The notes under the pieces were generated by a model. It had not been told where the DNA came from. It saw only the letters and a list, made by a program, of their open reading frames with translations, and ran no database searches. The position numbers and the translations under genes are program-made. A DNA stretch of 64,000 bases from Brevundimonas sp. (GTDB lineage Bacteria; Pseudomonadota; Alphaproteobacteria; Caulobacterales; Caulobacteraceae). This document shows, piece after piece, positions 40,185-48,513 of the stretch. The stretch spans positions 25,240 to 89,239 of the forward strand of contig NZ_JAUYNX010000036.1 of the NCBI RefSeq assembly GCF_030704825.1, given 5' to 3'. Within the stretch, counting starts at the first letter, position 1; each line of letters starts with the position of its first letter.

Positions 40185-40843
40185 GCCGGCACCGGATCGG
40201 AATTCGGCAGCTTCCTGATCGGCCTGGCCGCCGAGCCGTCGTACAGCTTCGGATCGGTCAGGGTCAGGGCCCCGCCCTCAGGCTCCGAACTGGCACGGCC
40301 GATACGTGACCCCGGCTTCGGCTTCTTGCCGGCGGCGAAGTCGTCGATGATCTGGCCCATGCTCTCGGCGGTCAGATCCTCGAAATAATAGTCGTTGATC
40401 TGGGCCATCGGCGCATTGGCGCAGGCGCCCAGGCACTCGACTTCCTGCCAGGTGAAGCGGCCGTCGGCGCTCAGCGTATCCTTCGGCCCGATCTTCTTCT
40501 TGCAGACATCCATCAGCTCCCCCGCCCCGCGCAGCATGCAGGGCGTGGTGCCGCAGACCTGGATCAGGGCGGCCGAGCCGACCGGCTCGAGCATGAACAT
40601 GGTGTAGAAGGTCGCGACCTCCAGCACCCGGATATACGGCATGCCCAGCAGCTCGCCGATGGCGCGCAGCGCCGGCTCGGGGCACCAGCCCTCCTGCTTC
40701 TGCACCAGCCACAGGATCGGGATCACCGCCGACTGGCGGCGGTCGGCCGGATATTTGGCGATCCACCAGTCGCATTTCGCCTTCGTCGCCTTCGAAAAGG
40801 CGAACGAGGCGGGCTGTTCCTTGGCGAGACGACGAACGCTCAT
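40181..40843 (-). CDS. nuoE: NADH-quinone oxidoreductase subunit E (2Fe-2S)
   Basis: Holds the N1a 2Fe-2S cluster of the NADH module with NuoF. The 220-residue thioredoxin-like protein has the four ligands in [13 protein letters not shown] and [11 protein letters not shown]-terminal extension of about 45 residues (after [16 protein letters not shown]) is longer than in the minimal family member but common in alphaproteobacteria. It overlaps nuoD by four bases. Confidence 0.96.
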   Translation of the reverse strand: MSVRRLAKEQPASFAFSKATKAKCDWWIAKYPADRRQSAVIPILWLVQKQEGWCPEPALRAIGELLGMPYIRVLEVATFYTMFMLEPVGSAALIQVCGTTPCMLRGAGELMDVCKKKIGPKDTLSADGRFTWQEVECLGACANAPMAQINDYYFEDLTAESMGQIIDDFAAGKKPKPGSRIGRASSEPEGGALTLTDPKLYDGSAARPIRKLPNSDPVPA

Positions 40844-42099
40844 CGGTCCACTTCTCCGAAAACGATGTCGAGCGAGCCCAGGATGGCGCTCACGTCAGCC
40901 AGCATGTGGCCGCGGTTCATCCAGTCCATGGCCTGCAGCGAGCGGAAGCCCGGGGCCGAGATCTTCACGCGGTAGGGTTTGTTGGTGCCGTCCGAGACCA
41001 GATAGATGCCGAACTCGCCCTTGGGCGCCTCGACCGAGGCGTAGACCTCACCCTCGGGCGTGCGGAAGCCCTCGGTGTAGAGCTTGAAGTGGTGGATCAG
41101 GGCTTCCATCGACCGCTTCATCTCGCCGCGCCGCGGCGGGACGATCTTGTTGTCCTCGACCATCACCGGTTCGCCGGGGCAGTTGCGCAGTTTGTGGATG
41201 CACTGCTCCATGATGTGCACCGACTGCTTCATCTCCTCGATGCGGCACAGGTAGCGGTCCCAGCAGTCGCCGTTCTTGCCCACGGCGATGTCGAACTCGA
41301 GATCGGCGTAGCATTCGTAGGGCTGCGACTTGCGCAGGTCCCACGGGATGTCCGAGCCGCGCAGCATCACGCCGGTAAAGCCCCAGTCCAGCGCCTGCTG
41401 TTTCGACACCACGCCGATGTCGACGTTGCGCTGTTTGAAGATGCGGTTCTCGGTGACGAGGGACTCGATGTCCTTCAGCGCCGCCGGGAATTCGCGGCAC
41501 CAGCGGCCGATGTCGTCGATCAGGTCCATCGGCAGGTCCTGGTGGACGCCGCCGGGCCGGAAATAGTTGGCGTGCAGACGCGCGCCCGAGGCGCGCTCGT
41601 AGAACACCATCAGCTTCTCGCGTTCCTCGAAGCCCCACAGCGGCGGCGTCAGGGCGCCGACGTCCATGGCCTGGGTGGTCACGTTCAGCAGGTGCGAGAG
41701 GATGCGGCCGATCTCGGAATACAGCACCCGGATCAGCTGGGCCCGGTACGGCACGTCCACGCCCAGCAGCTTCTCGATGGCCAGGCAGAAGGCATGCTCC
41801 TGGTTCATCGGCGCGACGTAATCGAGCCGGTCCAGATAGGGCACGTTCTGAAGGTAGGTGCGGGCCTCCATCAGCTTCTCGGTGCCGCGGTGCAGCAGGC
41901 CGATATGCGGATCGACGCGCGTCACCAGCTCGCCGTCCAGCTCCAGCACCAGACGCAAAACGCCATGCGCAGCAGGATGTTGGGGGCCAAAGTTGATCGT
42001 GAACTTGCGGTCGTCCAGCGCGCGGGCGTGATCGGTCAGGCCGTCGTCGAAGACGTCGGTGGCGCCGATCGGCAGGGGGGTGTTGTGTCCGTCAGCCAT
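40840..42099 (-). CDS. nuoD: NADH-quinone oxidoreductase subunit D
   Basis: The 49-kDa-type subunit that forms the quinone pocket with NuoB and NuoH. The 419-residue protein has [33 protein letters not shown] and, near the C-terminus, [22 protein letters not shown] 42099 overlaps the nuoC stop by one base; the longer frame reaches into nuoC. NuoC and NuoD are separate genes, not fused as in Escherichia. Confidence 0.97.
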   Translation of the reverse strand: MADGHNTPLPIGATDVFDDGLTDHARALDDRKFTINFGPQHPAAHGVLRLVLELDGELVTRVDPHIGLLHRGTEKLMEARTYLQNVPYLDRLDYVAPMNQEHAFCLAIEKLLGVDVPYRAQLIRVLYSEIGRILSHLLNVTTQAMDVGALTPPLWGFEEREKLMVFYERASGARLHANYFRPGGVHQDLPMDLIDDIGRWCREFPAALKDIESLVTENRIFKQRNVDIGVVSKQQALDWGFTGVMLRGSDIPWDLRKSQPYECYADLEFDIAVGKNGDCWDRYLCRIEEMKQSVHIMEQCIHKLRNCPGEPVMVEDNKIVPPRRGEMKRSMEALIHHFKLYTEGFRTPEGEVYASVEAPKGEFGIYLVSDGTNKPYRVKISAPGFRSLQAMDWMNRGHMLADVSAILGSLDIVFGEVDR

Positions 42100-42755
42100 C
42101 AGGCCTTGCTCCCAGCCAGGCCTTGGGCCTTCTCGTCGCCCGGCAGGACGGTGGTGGCGTATTCCGCGCCTTCCCACGGCGACAAGAAGTCGAAGTTGCG
42201 GAACTCCTGGGTCAGTTTGACGGGCTCATAGACCACCCGCTTCTGCTCCTCGTCGTAGCGGACCTCGACATAGCCGGTCATGGGGAAGTCCTTGCGCAGC
42301 GGATGTCCCTGGAAGCCGTAGTCGGTCAGCAGCCGGCGCAGGTCCGGATGGCCCTCGAACAGCATGCCGTACATGTCGAAGGCTTCGCGCTCGAACCAGT
42401 CGGCGCAGGGGAAGACGCCCACGGCGCTGGGCACCGGCTGGACCTCGTCGGTGGTCAGCTTGACCCGCACGCGTGCGTTCCGCGTCATCGACAGCAGGTG
42501 ATAGACCACCTCGAACCGCTCCTTGCGGTCCGGGAAGTCCACGCCGCACAGGTCCAGCAGTTGATGGAAGCCGAACCGTTCCTTCAGCGCCGTCAGCACC
42601 TCCAGGATGCTGTCGCGCGTCGCGATCAGCGTCAGCTCGCCGAACGCCACCTGGGCCTCGACGCCCAGCGCCCCGACCATCTCGGCGCCCAGCGGCGTCA
42701 GGGCGGTCTCCATCTCCGCGATGCGGGCCAAATGACCTGAGGTGGGGGCGTTCAT
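42099..42755 (-). CDS. nuoC: NADH-quinone oxidoreductase subunit C
   Basis: The 30-kDa-type subunit at the junction of the peripheral and membrane arms. The 218-residue protein contains [20 protein letters not shown] and [20 protein letters not shown], the family signature, and ends with [19 protein letters not shown] and a C-terminal tail. ATG 42755 overlaps nuoB by four bases. Confidence 0.97.
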   Translation of the reverse strand: MNAPTSGHLARIAEMETALTPLGAEMVGALGVEAQVAFGELTLIATRDSILEVLTALKERFGFHQLLDLCGVDFPDRKERFEVVYHLLSMTRNARVRVKLTTDEVQPVPSAVGVFPCADWFEREAFDMYGMLFEGHPDLRRLLTDYGFQGHPLRKDFPMTGYVEVRYDEEQKRVVYEPVKLTQEFRNFDFLSPWEGAEYATTVLPGDEKAQGLAGSKA

Positions 42756-43408
42756 CGGTCGATCGTCCCCGTCCGCCGGATCTTCTTCTGCAGCTGCAGC
42801 AGCCCGTACAGCAGCGCCTCCGCCGTCGGCGGGCACCCGGGCACATAGACGTCAACAGGTACAACGCGGTCACAACCGCGAACGACACTGTAACTGTAGT
42901 GATAATACCCGCCGCCGTTGGCGCACGAGCCCATGGAAAGCACGTAACGCGGGTCCGGCATCTGGTCGTAGACCTTGCGCAGGGCCGGAGCCATCTTGTT
43001 GGTCAGGGTGCCGGCCACGATCATCAGGTCGGACTGGCGCGGACTCGCCCGCGGAGCCATGCCGAACCGCTCCATGTCGAAGCGCGGCATCGAGGCCTGC
43101 ATCATCTCCACGGCGCAGCAGGCCAGACCGAACGTCATCCACATCAGCGAGCCGGTCCGGGCCCAGTTGATGACGTCGTCCAGCGAGGTGGTGATGAAGC
43201 CGCGCTCGCCGAGTTCAGCGTTCACGGCCTCGAAGAATTTGTCGTGGATGGCCGGATCATAGCCCTCCACCGACGACCGGGCGCCGGTGTTGAACATGGT
43301 CGTGCTCATCGGCCCCGGCAGACGCGAGGACGCCCCCGGCCCCATGGGCGAAGCGCCCTGGTTGCCGACGCCGATCAGCGGCGTGGTGTTCGTGGTCGTC
43401 ACTCCCAT
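42752..43408 (-). CDS. nuoB: NADH-quinone oxidoreductase subunit B (cluster N2)
   Basis: Carries the 4Fe-4S cluster N2 that reduces quinone. The 218-residue protein has the tandem Cys pair in [11 protein letters not shown] and the other ligands in MGSCANGGG and [12 protein letters not shown]. The N-terminal ~40 residues are poorly conserved and Gly/Pro/Ser-rich. The ATG at 43408 overlaps nuoA by ten bases; a GTG at 43402 that overlaps the nuoA stop as GTGA is an equally plausible start. Confidence 0.96.
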   Translation of the reverse strand: MGVTTTNTTPLIGVGNQGASPMGPGASSRLPGPMSTTMFNTGARSSVEGYDPAIHDKFFEAVNAELGERGFITTSLDDVINWARTGSLMWMTFGLACCAVEMMQASMPRFDMERFGMAPRASPRQSDLMIVAGTLTNKMAPALRKVYDQMPDPRYVLSMGSCANGGGYYHYSYSVVRGCDRVVPVDVYVPGCPPTAEALLYGLLQLQKKIRRTGTIDR

Positions 43409-43776
43409 TCGAGCGCGCCCTTCTTCCATTCGTAGATGAAGCCGACGGTCAGCACGCCGAGGAAGACCATCATCGACCAGAAGGCGAACACCATGCCCGA
43501 GCGCGACAGGTCGAACATCGACACCGCCCACGGGAACAGGAAGGCCACTTCGAGGTCGAAGATGATGAAGAGGATCGACACCAGATAGAACCGGACGTCG
43601 AACTTCATGCGCGCGTCGTCGAAGGCGTTGAAGCCGCACTCATAGGCCGACAGTTTCTCCGAGTCGGGGTTCTTCGGGGCCAGCACCCAGGCGGCCAGCA
43701 TGAAGCCGAGCCCGAGCACCGCCGCGATCCCGAGAAAGATCACGATCGGCAGATATTCGAGAAGGAATGCATTCAT
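43399..43776 (-). CDS. nuoA: NADH-quinone oxidoreductase subunit A
   Basis: Small membrane subunit near the quinone channel, with three helices. The product is 125 residues, with [40 protein letters not shown] and the end KKGALEWE. It is the first gene of the long nuo unit; a promoter-like sequence lies 47-75 bases upstream. Confidence 0.97.
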   Translation of the reverse strand: MNAFLLEYLPIVIFLGIAAVLGLGFMLAAWVLAPKNPDSEKLSAYECGFNAFDDARMKFDVRFYLVSILFIIFDLEVAFLFPWAVSMFDLSRSGMVFAFWSMMVFLGVLTVGFIYEWKKGALEWE

Positions 43777-43822
43777 CCGGAAGGACCTCGTCCGCCTTCA
43801 AAGGGAGGGGCGGATTCGGCGC

Positions 43823-43851
43823 TTTCTAGCCCCGGAACCGCGCCCGTTCAA
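43823..43851 (-). promoter_or_regulatory. Probable promoter of the nuo operon
   Basis: On the minus strand TTGAAC (43851-43846) is followed after 17 bases by TAGAAA (43828-43823). With the preceding GC, the -10 resembles the Caulobacter housekeeping form GCTANAWC. It is 47 bases upstream of nuoA, in the only large gap before the operon. The remaining stretch up to 43969 shows no ORF I believe. Confidence 0.6.
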
Positions 43852-43969
43852 ACCCATGTGACGAAAGGTTTTTCTTGCGAATGGTTCGCAGGTTTTCGGT
43901 CCCCGCGACAGGGGTCGCCGGCCGCCCCCGGGCGGGCCCAAAAACTGTCGCGGGCCGTCGCTTCGTCGC

Positions 43970-43998
43970 TTGACAGTGCGAGCCCCCCCCGCCTAAAC
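43970..43998 (+). promoter_or_regulatory. Probable promoter of tRNA-Asp
   Basis: TTGACA (43970-43975), a 17-base spacer with a C-run, and CTAAAC (43993-43998). The -10 again resembles the Caulobacter form GCTANAWC. The -10 ends 41 bases before the mature tRNA 5' end, leaving a short leader. Confidence 0.65.
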
Positions 43999-44039
43999 GA
44001 CGCCCCTCGCCGCGGAGCACTGCTTCGCGTCGGGAATAC

Positions 44040-44116
44040 GCGGGTGTAGCTCAGTTGGTTAGAGTGCCGGCCTGTCACGCCGGAGGTCGCGGGTTCGAGT
44101 CCCGTCACTCGCGCCA
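44040..44116 (+). tRNA. tRNA-Asp (anticodon GTC)
   Basis: A 77-base gene with encoded CCA. The acceptor arms GCGGGTG and CACTCGC pair with one G-T. The anticodon stem CCGGC/GCCGG encloses CTGTCAC with anticodon GTC at 44074-44076. The T arm contains GGTTCGAGTCC. It stands alone between nuoA and a deacetylase gene. A 12-bp inverted repeat begins within its 3' end. Confidence 0.97.
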
Positions 44117-44148
44117 TTCCCTTGGATATCGCAGTCAGGGAATGGCGC
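44111..44148 (+). terminator. Perfect 12-bp hairpin overlapping the tRNA-Asp 3' end
   Basis: GCGCCATTCCCT (44111-44122) and AGGGAATGGCGC (44137-44148) are exact reverse complements around a 14-base loop. The left arm includes the last acceptor bases, discriminator and CCA. It may end tRNA transcription or affect 3' processing, but there is no clear T-run after it, so a classical intrinsic terminator is not certain. Confidence 0.5.
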
Positions 44149-44173
44149 CCCGCCGGTGTGAACCGGTCCCCCG

Positions 44174-44992
44174 TCACCGCAGCGTCAGCACCGCATCCTC
44201 CGCGGCCAGCGCCTGATCGCGCCCGTCCGGTCCAGCCGTGATCTGAACGAAGGTGTAGCCGCGCGCGGTCAGCTCATCGAGCAGGCCCGGCAGGGCCTGG
44301 ATCATCTGCGGCCGGGTCTCGTGCAGGATCAGCACGCCGCCCTGGTTGTCTTCCATGACATTCAGGGTGATGCGGGTGATCGATTCCGCCGAATAGCCGC
44401 GCCAGTCGTCGGTGCCGGCTTCGGCCGAGACCACGATGATTCCCCGCCGGTTCAGCCAGTCGGCCAGATACGCCCCCTCGCCCAGGCCCGGAAAGCGGAA
44501 CATCGGCTCCAGCCGGGCGCGTTCCCCGGGCGGGGCGTCGGCCAGGGCGGCCTCGAGGGCGGCGTAGCTCCTGCGCACCTCGCCGACCTGGGCCTCGCGG
44601 GCCCAGTAGCGGAGGTAGGTCGGGTGCGACCAGCTGTGGCTGGCGACGTTGTGGCCCCGGCGCACGACCTCGCGCACCTGTTCGGGATGCGCCCGGACGT
44701 ACTGGCCGACGAAGAAGAAGGTCGCCTTGATCCCGCGCGCGTCGAGGATGTCCAGCACCCGGCTGTTGTAGAGCGGACTGGGGCCGTCGTCGAAGGTCAG
44801 GGCGATGGCCCGGGGCGGCAGCGGCGTGCGGACATGCTGGATCGAGCCGTAGCGTCCCGGCGGCAGGGTCAGGAGCACCTGCCCCGCCTGCACGGTCGCG
44901 GCCGGGGCGTAGGGAACCTCGCCGCCCATTGCGGGCGCGCGGGGCAGCCAGACGGCGAAGGCCGCCGTCAGGGCGATCAGGAACAGACGCAC
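44174..44992 (-). CDS. Exported polysaccharide deacetylase (NodB-homology, carbohydrate esterase 4)
   Basis: Probably removes acetyl groups from a cell-wall or surface polysaccharide in the periplasm. The product is 272 residues with a signal-peptide-like start (MRLFLIALTAAFAVWLPRAP). NodB motifs are TFDDGP at 66-71 (catalytic Asp), HSWSH at 119-123 (metal His) and LILHE at 221-225. Motif 3 reads RFPG rather than the usual RxPY. Substrate is unknown; no glycan locus is adjacent. It is convergent with the tRNA. Confidence 0.88.
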   Translation of the reverse strand: MRLFLIALTAAFAVWLPRAPAMGGEVPYAPAATVQAGQVLLTLPPGRYGSIQHVRTPLPPRAIALTFDDGPSPLYNSRVLDILDARGIKATFFFVGQYVRAHPEQVREVVRRGHNVASHSWSHPTYLRYWAREAQVGEVRRSYAALEAALADAPPGERARLEPMFRFPGLGEGAYLADWLNRRGIIVVSAEAGTDDWRGYSAESITRITLNVMEDNQGGVLILHETRPQMIQALPGLLDELTARGYTFVQITAGPDGRDQALAAEDAVLTLR

Positions 44993-45077
44993 ACGCCCTC
45001 CCCCGAGGTTCAGACCCGTACGCTAGCGCCGCAGCGCCGTCCGGCGAGCGCGCGCAACCGGTTGGGGAGACGGGATG

Positions 45078-45440
45078 CTAGTTCCGGCCCGCGACGAGCA
45101 CGTTCTGGACCCGCCGGCCCAGCGGATCGCGCGACTGCCAGGTTTCGCCGACCTCGGCCTCGACCATGTCGGTGCAGAAGCGCGGGATCAGCATATTGGG
45201 CCGCATATGGGTCAGGCAGACCCGCTCGCCGCTTACGGACCAGCGCGCGGCCAGGCGACGACCGTCCGAGAACTGCGCCGCATAGGTGCCGTCCGGGTTG
45301 AACCAGTGCTTGACCCAGCCTCCGTCCGGATAGCGCGTCACGACCGTGTTGCCGAAGACGGCGTTGTTCATCTCGGCCCGGCCCGGCCACGCGACCAGGC
45401 ACGCGACAGCCATGGTCGCGACGGCAAGCGTTCGCAGCAT
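45078..45440 (-). CDS. Small secreted protein, function unknown
   Basis: A 120-residue protein with a signal peptide (MLRTLAVATMAVACLVAWPGRAE). The mature part contains repeated beta-like stretches (NTVVTRYPDGGWVKHWFNPD, then GTYAAQFSDGRRLAARWSVS) and two Cys (RVCLTH, RFCTDM). It is probably a small periplasmic beta-sandwich or lipocalin-like protein. No family could be named. It is divergent from the DEAD-box gene; the 236-base gap holds a promoter and a CtrA-like site. Confidence 0.7.
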   Translation of the reverse strand: MLRTLAVATMAVACLVAWPGRAEMNNAVFGNTVVTRYPDGGWVKHWFNPDGTYAAQFSDGRRLAARWSVSGERVCLTHMRPNMLIPRFCTDMVEAEVGETWQSRDPLGRRVQNVLVAGRN

Positions 45441-45477
45441 ATGAAGCCCTCAACTCAGCCCTTCCCGACGCGGACTA

Positions 45478-45492
45478 TTAACAATCGTTTAG
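45478..45492. promoter_or_regulatory. Candidate CtrA-type site (TTAA-N7-TTAG)
   Basis: TTAA at 45478-45481 and TTAG at 45489-45492 with a seven-base spacer: one mismatch from the CtrA consensus. It lies between the divergent small secreted protein gene and the DEAD-box helicase gene, 35 bases before the helicase -35 box. Inference. Confidence 0.3.
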
Positions 45493-45527
45493 GGAATGCC
45501 AAGCCCCGACGCCGGACACACGAATAG

Positions 45528-45555
45528 TTGACTCTGGCGTGGGGGCTTCTATATG
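45528..45555 (+). promoter_or_regulatory. Probable promoter of the DEAD-box helicase gene
   Basis: TTGACT (45528-45533) and TATATG (45550-45555) with a 16-base spacer. Transcription would start near 45562, leaving a 5' leader of about 115 bases before the ATG at 45677. Such long leaders are common in cold-responsive helicase genes, but no structure was established here. Confidence 0.6.
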
Positions 45556-45676
45556 CGGCGCACGTTCGGGACAGGACTGGCGAATCCGCGCCGCCCGCTC
45601 GCCCAGAGACAGGGCGGTTCCGCGACATCGCACGGCGGCCCGATGCGCGGGACGCCCTTATCCAGTCCAAGGACCC

Positions 45677-47299
45677 ATGACCGAATTCTCCCAGCTTGGC
45701 CTCTCGGCCACGACTCTCAAGGCCGTCGCCGACACCGGCTACACCACCGCCACCCCGATTCAGGCCTCGGCCATCCCGGTCGCCCTCGCCGGCCGCGACG
45801 TGCTCGGCATCGCCCAGACCGGCACCGGCAAGACCGCCGCCTTCACCCTGCCGATGATCGACCGGCTGTCGTCGGGCCGCGCCAAGGCCCGCATGCCGCG
45901 CGCCCTCGTCCTGGCCCCGACCCGCGAACTGGCCGACCAGGTCGCCTCCTCGTTCGAGAAATACGCCAAGGGCACCAAGCTCAGCTGGGCCCTGCTGATC
46001 GGCGGCGTCTCCATGGGCGACCAGGTGACCCTGCTGAACAAGGGCGTCGACGTCCTGATCGCCACGCCGGGCCGCCTGCTGGACCTGTTCGAGCGTGGCA
46101 AGGTCATGCTGAACGGCGTCGAGATCATGGTCATCGACGAAGCCGACCGCATGCTCGACATGGGCTTCATTCCCGACATCGAGCGCATCTTCAAACTGAC
46201 GCCGCCGCGCCGCCAGACCCTGTTCTTCTCGGCCACCATGCCGCCCGAGATCACCCGGCTGACGACCCAGTTCCTCAAGGACCCGACCCGGCTGGAGGCC
46301 TCGCGCCCGGCCATGACGGCCGAGACCATCACCCAGTATCTGGTCCGTATCCCCTCCAGCGATCCCAAGGCCAAGCGCGCCGCCCTGCGCGCCCTGATCG
46401 GCCGCGCCGACGTGAAGAACGGCATCGTCTTCTGCAACCGCAAATCCGAAGTCGACGTGGTCGCCAAGTCGCTGAAGCAGCACGGCTTCGACGCCGCGCC
46501 GATCCATGGCGACCTCGACCAGTCGCTGCGCATGAAGACCCTGGCGGCCTTCCGTTCGGGCGAGCTGAAGCTGCTGGTGGCCTCGGACGTCGCCGCGCGC
46601 GGCCTCGACATCCCCGACGTCAGCCACGTCTTCAACTACGACGTCTCGCACCACGCCGACGACTACGTCCACCGCATCGGCCGCACCGGCCGCGCCGGCA
46701 AGACCGGCCAGACCTTCATGATCGTCACGCCGGCCGACGACCGGTCGCTCGACAAGGTGCTGAAGCTGATCAAGATGGCGCCCGAGGAACTGGTGCTGGA
46801 CGGCGTCGACTTCGCCCCCGGCAAGAGCCAGCCCCGTCGCGACGCCGCGTCGGGCGAGAGCGCCGCGCCGCGTGGACGCGGCCGCACCCGCCGCGAGACT
46901 TCCGTCGAGGCTCCCGCGGCCGCGGTTGAACCGGCTCCGGAAACCACCGCTCCGGTCGAGACCGTTCGCGCCGCGGCCCCCGAGCCGGCTCCGGCCGCCG
47001 GGGCCGCGCCGGCGCGGCGCTCGCGCAGCCGCCGCGGCGCCCGGTCGTCGGGGGAAACCCCGGCTGAGGGCGCCAGGCCCGCTCCGGCTCCGGCTCCGGC
47101 GCCGGCGCCGGTTCCGGTTCAGGATTCGGCCCCCGCCTCTTCTCCCTCTCCGGATCGGCCCGTTCAGGAGACGCACCTGCGCCAGTCGGATCGCCGCGGA
47201 GCGCGGGCCGAGCCCGAGACCCAGCGGTCGAACGGCCGGCCGTTCGGCGAGAGCGACGTGCCGGCCTTCCTGCGCCGGCCGGTCCCGGTCAAGGGCTGA
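45677..47299 (+). CDS. rhlE: DEAD-box RNA helicase, RhlE-like
   Basis: ATP-dependent RNA helicase, probably for ribosome assembly, cold growth or RNA decay. The product is 540 residues from ATG 45677. Core motifs run in order: the Q motif (TPIQASAIPVALAGRD), Walker A AQTGTGKT, PTRELADQ, the DEAD box VIDEADRMLDMG, FFSATMP, and HRIGRTGRAGK. After about residue 390 comes a 150-residue disordered tail rich in Ala, Pro, Arg and Glu, ending DVPAFLRRPVPVKG. The upstream in-frame extension lacks homology. The RhlE subfamily call is by core similarity. Confidence 0.92.
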   Translation: MTEFSQLGLSATTLKAVADTGYTTATPIQASAIPVALAGRDVLGIAQTGTGKTAAFTLPMIDRLSSGRAKARMPRALVLAPTRELADQVASSFEKYAKGTKLSWALLIGGVSMGDQVTLLNKGVDVLIATPGRLLDLFERGKVMLNGVEIMVIDEADRMLDMGFIPDIERIFKLTPPRRQTLFFSATMPPEITRLTTQFLKDPTRLEASRPAMTAETITQYLVRIPSSDPKAKRAALRALIGRADVKNGIVFCNRKSEVDVVAKSLKQHGFDAAPIHGDLDQSLRMKTLAAFRSGELKLLVASDVAARGLDIPDVSHVFNYDVSHHADDYVHRIGRTGRAGKTGQTFMIVTPADDRSLDKVLKLIKMAPEELVLDGVDFAPGKSQPRRDAASGESAAPRGRGRTRRETSVEAPAAAVEPAPETTAPVETVRAAAPEPAPAAGAAPARRSRSRRGARSSGETPAEGARPAPAPAPAPAPVPVQDSAPASSPSPDRPVQETHLRQSDRRGARAEPETQRSNGRPFGESDVPAFLRRPVPVKG

Positions 47300-47332
47300 G
47301 CGCTTTAAAAATCGACGGTCGACGAACGCGAT

Positions 47333-47347
47333 TTAACGCGACGTTAC
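47333..47347. promoter_or_regulatory. Candidate CtrA-type site (TTAA-N7-TTAC)
   Basis: TTAA at 47333-47336 and TTAC at 47344-47347 with a seven-base spacer, one mismatch from the CtrA consensus. It is 57 bases before the diguanylate cyclase ATG, with GCCTAGC ten bases downstream as a possible -10. Inference. Confidence 0.35.
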
Positions 47348-47403
47348 GGATCGAAGCCTAGCTTGACCGGCAAGAAGGTCGCCGGGGAACGGCGTGTCGG
47401 GGA

Positions 47404-48468
47404 ATGCGCATGGCGGTCGCTCAGGTCGAGACTACGCTTCGGGGTCCGGAAGCCTATGGTCTGGCGCGCCGGGTCATCGAGGACATGGAGGCGGCCAGCG
47501 TCTGGCCCACGCCGCTCAATTTCGAGATCTGGGTCCACTATCTCGGCGATCCCGAGGGCGCGCTGGGTCGCGAGATCCGGCGCATTCTCGCCGCGTCGGA
47601 ACCGTTCACCGAGGCCACGGCCGACATGCTCGCGGCCGAGTATCTGCCGCGCAGCCGGCTGACCGAGGAAATCCGCGACGCCGGTCGGGTCCTGGACCGC
47701 GAACTGTCCAGCGTGTCCGAGGCCATCGCCAAGGCCCACAAGTCGCAGGCCGCCTATGGCCAGACCCTGGACAAGGCGGCGGCCGGCATCGAGGCCGTCG
47801 GCGACGGCGCGGGGCTGCAGGCCATCGTCTCCAACCTGACCACCGCCACCCGCCGCGTCCAGCGCGAGAACGAGACGCTGGAGAAGAAGCTGGACGCCTC
47901 GACGCGCGAGGTCGCCCGGCTGCGCGAGCACCTGGAGCAGGTGCGGCGCGACTCCCTGACCGACGCCCTGACCAACCTGGCCAACCGCAAGGCCTTCGAC
48001 GAACATCTGGCCAGCGCCTGCGACGAGGCCGACGCCGACGGCGGCGCCCTGACCCTGGCCGTCCTCGACATCGATCATTTCAAACGTTTCAACGACACCT
48101 GGGGCCACCAGACCGGGGACCAGGTCCTGCGCTACGTCGCCAGCGTCATGGCGCGCGTGGCCGCCCATCCGCGCGTCGCGGCCCGCTACGGCGGCGAGGA
48201 GTTCGCCCTGATCTTCCCGCGCGAGACCATCGGCCAGGTCGAGACGGCCCTGGAGTCCATCCGCAAGGAGATCGGCTCCCGCTCGCTGCGCCGGCGCTCG
48301 ACCAACGACGAGCTGGGGGCGGTGACCCTGTCCGCCGGATTCGCCCAGCGCCGCCCGAACGAATGCGCCGCCGGCCTGCTGGAACGCGCCGACGCCGCCC
48401 TCTACGCCTCGAAACACGCGGGCCGCAACCGCGTCACCTGCGCCGACCAGCTGGAGCAGGCCGCCTGA
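47404..48468 (+). CDS. Diguanylate cyclase (GGDEF domain)
   Basis: Probably makes cyclic di-GMP from two GTP. The product is 354 residues. The GGDEF domain covers about residues 183-345, with SLTDALTNLANRKAF, LDIDHFKRFND and the active motif GGEEF at 263-267. The residues where an inhibitory RxxD site would sit read AHPR, so product inhibition at that site is unlikely. Residues 1-100 form a helical domain (WPTPLNFEIWVHYLGDP) and 100-180 a coiled coil that could dimerise it. No membrane segment is seen. The start could also be ATG 47410. Confidence 0.92.
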   Translation: MRMAVAQVETTLRGPEAYGLARRVIEDMEAASVWPTPLNFEIWVHYLGDPEGALGREIRRILAASEPFTEATADMLAAEYLPRSRLTEEIRDAGRVLDRELSSVSEAIAKAHKSQAAYGQTLDKAAAGIEAVGDGAGLQAIVSNLTTATRRVQRENETLEKKLDASTREVARLREHLEQVRRDSLTDALTNLANRKAFDEHLASACDEADADGGALTLAVLDIDHFKRFNDTWGHQTGDQVLRYVASVMARVAAHPRVAARYGGEEFALIFPRETIGQVETALESIRKEIGSRSLRRRSTNDELGAVTLSAGFAQRRPNECAAGLLERADAALYASKHAGRNRVTCADQLEQAA

Positions 48469-48513
48469 CGGGCGAGGCCTTCCGCCGGCCCCGTTTCGCT
48501 TCATAGTGGCTCG

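Noticed and set aside
44040..44148. Attachment site of an integrated element at the tRNA-Asp 3' end
   Set aside because: The second copy of the tRNA end is inverted and very close, not a distant direct repeat, and no integrase is present.
43848..44177. A 109-residue minus-strand ORF containing MARVTGLEPATSGVTGRHS
   Set aside because: This is the antisense translation of tRNA-Asp, a well-known false gene. The rest has no support.
45455..47176. A 573-residue minus-strand Gly/Gln/Asp-rich ORF antisense to the DEAD-box gene
   Set aside because: It has no recognisable domain and matches codon-position bias of the helicase on the other strand.
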